A stretch of DNA of 46,874 bases from Phycisphaerales bacterium (GTDB lineage: Bacteria; Planctomycetota; Phycisphaerae; Tepidisphaerales; Tepidisphaeraceae), in contig JADLBV010000018.1 in assembly GCA_020847545.1 (NCBI GenBank), positions 1 to 46,874 on the forward strand, read 5' to 3'. The position numbers were made by a program, and so were the translations under genes. Positions 42,601 to 46,874 of the stretch are shown here, piece after piece (position 1 is the stretch's first letter; every line of letters starts with the position of its first letter). The notes under the pieces were generated by a model. It saw only the letters and a program-made list of their open reading frames with translations, did not search any database and was not told the origin of the DNA.

Positions 42601-42942
42601 TTAGCTTACTTTACTTCCGCTGGATGCCGGTTCGCTGGGGGAAACCAGTATGACCCGGCCGGTGGGGGCATCCGTGGCGGCCAGCAGCATTCCCTGGCTG
42701 ATTTCGCCACGCATCTGACGGGGGGCGAGGTTGGCCACGACGACAATCTGCTTGCCGACGAGTTGTTCGGGGGCGTAATGCTGGCGGAGTCCCGCGCAAA
42801 TTTGTCGCTTCTCGCCACCCAGGTCGATCTGAAGCACTAATAATTTGTCGGCATTTGCGTGTGGCTTGCATTCCAGCACGGTCGCCACGCGCAATTCCAG
42901 TTTGGCAAAATCGTCGTATTCGATAATTCCTGTTGTATCCAT
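42601..42942 (-). CDS. Stand-alone tRNA-binding domain protein (MetRS beta/Trbp111-like)
   Basis: The 113-residue protein is a single OB-fold tRNA-binding domain of the EMAP/Trbp111 type: FAKLELRVATVLECKPHANADKLLVLQIDLG, KQIVVVANLAPRQMRG and SQGMLLAA. In many bacteria this domain is the C-terminal part of methionyl-tRNA synthetase. Here it is separate, with no metG in the window. It may dimerise and deliver tRNA to a synthetase or chaperone. An AAGGAA site about 6 nt before the ATG at 42942 fixes the start, so the open frame further upstream is not used. Confidence 0.88.
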   Translation of the reverse strand: MDTTGIIEYDDFAKLELRVATVLECKPHANADKLLVLQIDLGGEKRQICAGLRQHYAPEQLVGKQIVVVANLAPRQMRGEISQGMLLAATDAPTGRVILVSPSEPASSGSKVS

Positions 42943-43132
42943 GACTTTTCCTTCGGTGGAGCCTGATGAAAATACTGTAAACGCCGGCATGATGTTCGCC
43001 AAGAATCGACGGGATTCAAGCGTCGGGGCGCGATATTTTTTCAAGAAATCAACAGATGGGCACGGCAGTTGCTGTGTGCCAGGCTCGTCATGTGTGCCTA
43101 TGATTGAACAGTTATGCGAAAGGAGTAGCGCA

Positions 43133-43444
43133 ATGGCCAACCGAAGTAATCGGGGTTTTGCATCGATGGACAGCAACAAACAGCGGGAAATCGCCAGCAA
43201 GGGAGGGCGGGCGGCCCATGCCAAGGGAACCGCCCACGAATTCACCGCCGATGAGGCCCGCGAGGCCGGCCGCAAGGGTGGACAGACAGTCAGCCGAAAC
43301 CGCGAGCATATGGCCAGCATCGGACGACGTGGCGGCGAAGAATCAGGTGCCCGCGCCAGGGCATCCCGCCAACAACCAATTGTTCATTCCCACCCTGAAT
43401 CAATACCGCGGCAAGTTGTCGCGGTGTCGCAGCCAGGAATGTGA
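43133..43444 (+). CDS. KGG-repeat stress protein
   Basis: The 103-residue protein has repeated KGG/RGG-type motifs: GFASMDSNKQREIASKGG, TADEAREAGRKGG and EHMASIGRRGG. This is the pattern of the YciG/con-10 family of hydrophilic stress-induced proteins. The rest is a Pro/Gln-rich, probably disordered tail. AAAGGAG lies 8 nt before the ATG. A TATGAT box at 43099-43104 is a possible -10 element; no matching -35 box is seen at 17 bp, which might fit an alternative sigma factor. The biochemical function of the family is not settled. Confidence 0.85.
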   Translation: MANRSNRGFASMDSNKQREIASKGGRAAHAKGTAHEFTADEAREAGRKGGQTVSRNREHMASIGRRGGEESGARARASRQQPIVHSHPESIPRQVVAVSQPGM

Positions 43445-43471
43445 GTTGCGGTGCAATTTTGATTGAATGAT

Positions 43472-44824
43472 TTACAGCTCCGCCGTCACCAAACTGGCCA
43501 GTTCGGAGCGCTCGCTCTTGGCCAGCGTGATGTGGCCGATGAGTTTTTTGCCTTTAAGACGTTCCACCAGATACGACAACCCATTGCTGGAGGAATCCAG
43601 GTAGGGGTTGTCGATCTGCGTGGCATCTCCGGTGAGAACCAGCTTGGTCCCTTCGCCGACACGCGAGGCGATGGTTTTAACTTCATGTGGTGTCAGGTTT
43701 TGTGATTCATCGACCACCATGAACTGATGGGGAATGGATCGGCCGCGGATATAGGTCAATGGTTCGAGGATGACTTGGCCGCTCTCCATGAGTTGGGTGA
43801 TGCGCTGTTCAACCGAGGAGAGTGTGGCGTGGGTGGGATGCGAACCTTCACCGGCCAGGCGGTTGGAGAGCAGGTACGACAAATTGTCGAAGATCGGCTG
43901 CATCCACGCGGTTAGTTTTTCATCCTTGTCGCCGGGCAGATAGCCGATATCACGACCCAAGGGCATGATCGGGCGGGCGACGAGCATCTTCTGATACACC
44001 TGTTCATTTACGGTCTTGGTCATGCCGGCGGCGATGGCGAGGAGGGTTTTGCCGGTGCCGGCCGAGCCGATCAGGGAGACCAGTTGAACCGAATCATCCA
44101 GCAGCAGGTCGAACGCCATCGTCTGTTGAAGATTTCGCGGCATGATGCCGAAGATCGGTCCTTTTCTTGGCCGAACCGGCATGACGATCTGATCGCCACG
44201 ACAACGAGACAGGGCGGTGTGATTGGGGTCCTGTTCATCCTTCAGAAGCACAAACTCATTGGTGAGCAGGTCTTGCGCATCGAGCTTGAGTTGTTTGTCG
44301 GCATAAAGCTGGTCGATGGCGGCCGTGGGGACGACCATTTCGCGCCAGCCGGTGTATAGTCGCTCAAAATCGACTTTTTGGGCTTCAAAATCCTCGGCCA
44401 CCAGCCCCAGGGCATCGCTCTTGATGCGGGCATTGATGTCCTTGGAAATGAAAACAACGCGTCGGCCCTGCTTCTGTAAAGCATAGGCACAGCAGATGAT
44501 ACGGTTGTCGGGGGTGTTGCCGCTCAGGCCGGGACAGAGGGTCTGATCCTGATCCAAAATGACCCGCACACGCCCGCCGGTCTCCTTGACGGGAACGCCT
44601 TCGGACAGATTTCCCACCTGTCGCAACCGGTCAAGATGACGAATGACGCCGCGGGCGTTGCGGCCAAGGTCGTCGTTGTTGGTTTTGAATTTGTCCAATT
44701 CTTCGAGCACATCAAACGGAATCACCACTTCGTTGTCGGCGAACATGAACAGGGCATTGGGGTTGTGCAGAAGGACGTTGGTGTCGAGAACGAAGTGCTT
44801 GGTGGTGTCGCTGGATTTGGACAT
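43472..44824 (-). CDS. phoH2: PIN-PhoH fusion ATPase (PhoH2 type)
   Basis: The 450-residue protein has an N-terminal PIN ribonuclease domain (about 8-140, with FVLDTNVLLHNP, ELDKFK and DNRIICCA) and a C-terminal PhoH ATPase (about 225-450) with Walker A GSAGTGKTLL and Walker B FMVVDESQNLTP. PhoH2 proteins unwind and cut RNA. The usual acidic residues of the PIN domain are present (Asp in LDTN, Glu in EELD, Asp in TPDN). It stands alone on its strand, with a short AAAACC/GGTTTT hairpin just before the ATG. Confidence 0.9.
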   Translation of the reverse strand: MSKSSDTTKHFVLDTNVLLHNPNALFMFADNEVVIPFDVLEELDKFKTNNDDLGRNARGVIRHLDRLRQVGNLSEGVPVKETGGRVRVILDQDQTLCPGLSGNTPDNRIICCAYALQKQGRRVVFISKDINARIKSDALGLVAEDFEAQKVDFERLYTGWREMVVPTAAIDQLYADKQLKLDAQDLLTNEFVLLKDEQDPNHTALSRCRGDQIVMPVRPRKGPIFGIMPRNLQQTMAFDLLLDDSVQLVSLIGSAGTGKTLLAIAAGMTKTVNEQVYQKMLVARPIMPLGRDIGYLPGDKDEKLTAWMQPIFDNLSYLLSNRLAGEGSHPTHATLSSVEQRITQLMESGQVILEPLTYIRGRSIPHQFMVVDESQNLTPHEVKTIASRVGEGTKLVLTGDATQIDNPYLDSSSNGLSYLVERLKGKKLIGHITLAKSERSELASLVTAEL

Positions 44825-44982
44825 ATGTAAAAACCTCTGGTTTTGTGTTCAAAACAACCAAACTTGATCTGAATGGTATTACATGGAAGGAAGGGGACAC
44901 AATCAAGCCATAAGTTGGTGGATCGGTGAAAAGCTGAAATACCACTATTTTAAGATTTCCCGGTGTTGAATCGGAAAATTTT

Positions 44983-45011
44983 TTGCTTGATTTTGTAATT
45001 AGTGCTATTTT
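44983..45011 (+). promoter_or_regulatory. Promoter-like boxes before the PEP-CTERM gene
   Basis: TTGCTT (44983-44988), 17 bp, then TATTTT (45006-45011), in an AT-rich stretch. If real, transcription starts near 45018, leaving no space for a normal signal peptide at the head of the gene. Confidence 0.4.
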
Positions 45012-45020
45012 AAACTTTTC

Positions 45021-45804
45021 AGTCATCTTTAAACAACACGGTTTTAACTTCCCGGCGACCACCGGTGCTGTCGGTCTGGTGGCGGATGTTCCGATCTTCC
45101 TCAGTTCCGCCGCCAACATTCCACTGGGTTTCGGTGGCGCATACACCAACATGGTGGGACTTGGTAGTGGGCGAGCTGGACTGGCCTCGACCAATTTCAC
45201 CCTCTACGACGCCGGTCCCGATGGATCGGCTTCCACCAATACATGGGGTGGATCGGTCGATTATGTCAACAACAGCGGTTTTGCACTCAATGGCCGATTT
45301 GGTCATTTCATTTCAGCACACGCGACCGCGCCGGCGGGAGGATATGTGGCCGTTGGCGTCAAGTCGCTGATTGAATTGGATTCCGGCGGTGGAACCGGTG
45401 CAGGGTTTACTCCCGATTTCTGGTGGGAACCGTTGCCGATCCTGATGGCTTTTGACGGCGTGGGCGTTGGAAATGCCGGTGATTTTATTCAAGCGGATTA
45501 TTGGCGCTATGTGACATTGGGTCAAAATGTGACCTTTGCCGGCATTTCCGTCAGCCCGGTGATCAACATCCCCAATGGTTGGTCGGTCCGCATTCATGGG
45601 ACGACTTCGCTGGTTGCCGATCCGATGGCAACGATGGATTTTGATCCGATGCCATTGGACCTGCTGAACGATGCGCCGCAGTTCAGTTGGGGCAACGGGT
45701 CGTCCTCCGACGCCCTCCAGTTGCTGCCCGAACCGGGTACGTTTTCTCTGCTGGGCATTGCCGCATTTGCGATGATGGGTCGGCGCAAACGTAAGGTTGC
45801 CTGA
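45021..45804 (+). CDS. PEP-CTERM sorting protein lacking a signal peptide (5'-truncated?)
   Basis: The protein ends in a PEP-CTERM anchor: LPEPGTFSLLG, a hydrophobic segment and the basic tail RRKRKVA. This targets proteins to exosortase for envelope export. The upstream part is a Gly/Ala/Ser/Asn-rich beta-type sequence with no known domain. The left boundary is uncertain. No ATG with a signal peptide is found; the only in-frame candidate starts are TTG at 44983, which lies inside promoter-like boxes, and internal GTG codons. As family members need a signal peptide, the 5' part has probably been lost. The gene ends 33 bp before a strong terminator. Confidence 0.6.
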
Positions 45805-45836
45805 TTTGAGGCAGGGTCAATTTGCCAGAAATGGAG

Positions 45837-45873
45837 TTCCGGCCGGGTCATTTGACGCGGCCGGAATTTTTTT
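45837..45873 (+). terminator. Rho-independent terminator of the PEP-CTERM gene
   Basis: A perfect 9-bp stem, TTCCGGCCG/CGGCCGGAA, with a 12-base loop is followed by seven T (45867-45873). It lies between the convergent ends of the PEP-CTERM gene and thiG. Confidence 0.85.
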
Positions 45874-46690
45874 ATTCGCCGGGGATGTAGCTAATTACGC
45901 CGTCAAATGGGGAGCTGGCCGTGGCGTAGCGTTTTTTGGGGATTCGGCCTGATTCATAGGCCAGTCGGCCGGCTTCGAGCGCGTGGTTCATGGCGGACGC
46001 CATTTTGAGGGGGTCTTTGGCGTGGGCGATGCCGGTGTTCAGCAGCACACCATCAGCGCCCAGTTCCATGGCGACGGTGACATCCGAGGCGGTCCCCACG
46101 CCGGCATCGACGATGACGGGGTAGGTGGCATCCCCTTCCTTTAAGAGTTCAAGGCAAAGGGAGATGTTGAGGGGGTTGAGAACGCCCTGCCCTGATCCGA
46201 TGGGCGAGCCGGCCGGCATCACCGCGGCCGCGCCGGCCTCCTTGATGCGCACCGCTGATCGCGGGTCGTCGCTGGAATAGGCCAGCACGGTAAACCCTTC
46301 CTTGACCAGTTCGCGGGTGGCCTCGATGGTGCCGATGGGGTCGGGCAAGAGGGTTTTTTTGTCACCGAGGACTTCCAGTTTCACCCATCCCGCCCCCTTG
46401 TTTTTCTGCTTTTCCAGTAGTTCCCGGCCCAACATCGAGACGCGGATGGCATCTTCGGCGCTGAAACATCCGGCCGTGTTGGGAAGGATGATGTAGCGAG
46501 ACAAATCCAGATGATCCAGCAATGATCTCCCCTGCTGGTCGATCAGCCGTTCGCGCCGGACAGCCACCGTCACCACCTGGCAACCGGAGGCTTCCAGAGC
46601 CTTCTGCATGATTTCGTAAGTCTCGTATTTTCCTGTACCTACGAAAAGGCGATTGGACAACTCAAACGATCGAATTCTTAACGTATCCAT
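45872..46690 (-). CDS. thiG: Thiazole synthase ThiG
   Basis: ThiG joins deoxyxylulose phosphate, dehydroglycine and the ThiS thiocarboxylate into the thiazole of thiamine. The 272-residue protein shows [25 protein letters not shown] (with the Schiff-base Lys), [29 protein letters not shown] and [13 protein letters not shown], all standard. No thiS, thiH or thiE is in the window, and no TPP riboswitch is seen in the short upstream region. There is no Shine-Dalgarno, and the promoter sits directly against the ATG. Confidence 0.95.
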   Translation of the reverse strand: MDTLRIRSFELSNRLFVGTGKYETYEIMQKALEASGCQVVTVAVRRERLIDQQGRSLLDHLDLSRYIILPNTAGCFSAEDAIRVSMLGRELLEKQKNKGAGWVKLEVLGDKKTLLPDPIGTIEATRELVKEGFTVLAYSSDDPRSAVRIKEAGAAAVMPAGSPIGSGQGVLNPLNISLCLELLKEGDATYPVIVDAGVGTASDVTVAMELGADGVLLNTGIAHAKDPLKMASAMNHALEAGRLAYESGRIPKKRYATASSPFDGVISYIPGE

Positions 46691-46699
46691 GGTTGGACG

Positions 46700-46728
46700 A
46701 TTCTATGCACAAAAAAACCGATTGCGAA
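46700..46728 (-). promoter_or_regulatory. Promoter of thiG, predicted leaderless
   Basis: On the minus strand TTCGCA (46723-46728), 17 bp, then TAGAAT (46700-46705). The -10 box ends 9 bases before the ATG at 46690, so transcription should start within a few bases of it. Confidence 0.45.
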
Positions 46729-46808
46729 CGGTCAATCCCTCAAAAACCACAGGGCAATCGCATTTATATTATTAGCGGTATTCATAAGGCCCGCAGAGCC
46801 TCTTTATC

Positions 46809-46834
46809 CCCTCCCCCGGTACTCCGGGGGAGGG
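46809..46834. repeat. GC-rich intergenic hairpin
   Basis: CCCTCCCCCGG-TACT-CCGGGGGAGGG is a perfect 11-bp stem, followed by GTTAGGGTGGGGG. Elements of this CTCCCCC/GGGGGAGGGTTAGGGTG kind occur widely as dispersed intergenic repeats in bacterial genomes. It lies near the right edge, and what follows is outside the window. Confidence 0.5.
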
Positions 46835-46874
46835 TTAGGGTGGGGGTTTTTCCTCGAATTCGGCGATACGGCCC

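Noticed and set aside
42943-43320. N-terminal extension of the tRNA-binding protein
   Set aside because: The extension is antisense to the KGG gene and the ATG at 42942 has a clear AAGGAA site and starts the conserved domain.
46691-46800. TPP riboswitch before thiG
   Set aside because: The region lacks the conserved CTGAGA and ACCTGA words of the thi box, and the predicted leader is only a few bases long.

Overview
The window is high-GC bacterial chromosome with tightly packed genes. It most resembles a planctomycete, probably of the Phycisphaerae. The clues are a PEP-CTERM sorting protein, a SPOR-type membrane protein of a kind I associate with that group, a HEGWH lipoprotein peptidase and other large proteins I know from planctomycetes. 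This placement is inference from gene content, not a phylogeny.

Positions 1-14445 hold a CRISPR-Cas locus. Eleven minus-strand genes are spaced by at most 23 nt, or overlap, and read as one operon: cas3, csb3, csb1, csb2, cas4-cas1 (type I-G), then cas10, csm2, csm3, csm4 and a CARF-wHTH gene (type III-A), then cas2, a leader and the first repeats of an array running off the left edge. A WYL-domain regulator diverges from cas3 across a 209-bp gap with TGACA/TGTCA repeats. The type III module sits between the two adaptation genes cas4-cas1 and cas2. It has no csm5 or cas6, and its Cas10 has no HD nuclease domain but keeps the GGDD cyclase motif. The simplest reading is one array and one adaptation module feeding two effectors, with crRNA made by the Cas6-like half of Csb2, and with the type III complex acting mainly as a cyclic-oligoadenylate generator.

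Positions 14494-23651 hold a small-molecule kinase-like protein, a SPOR-like membrane protein, an acylphosphatase, a lipoprotein peptidase-like protein, a metallo-beta-lactamase-fold protein lacking most metal ligands, a PBP4-type carboxypeptidase, an unrecognised membrane protein, and an SPFH/zinc-ribbon pair like Bacillus YdjI/YdjG. The zinc-ribbon gene has an in-frame TGA. Positions 23679-28316 encode a 1545-residue AsmA/TamB-like protein. GDP-L-fucose synthesis (gmd, fcl) follows.

Positions 30800-46690 are mostly housekeeping: an HtrA-like protein without a catalytic triad, a secreted unknown, an isopropylmalate dehydrogenase-like protein, folC, rimO, a NUDIX protein, a hybrid histidine kinase, recN, a tRNA-binding-domain protein, a KGG stress protein, a PIN-PhoH protein, a PEP-CTERM protein lacking its signal peptide, and thiG. 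Several promoters have TTGnnn/TAGnnT-like boxes, and several genes look leaderless. No rRNA or tRNA gene was seen, and no complete insertion sequence. No gene-free stretch exceeds about 320 bases; the longest is the array and leader at 1-316.
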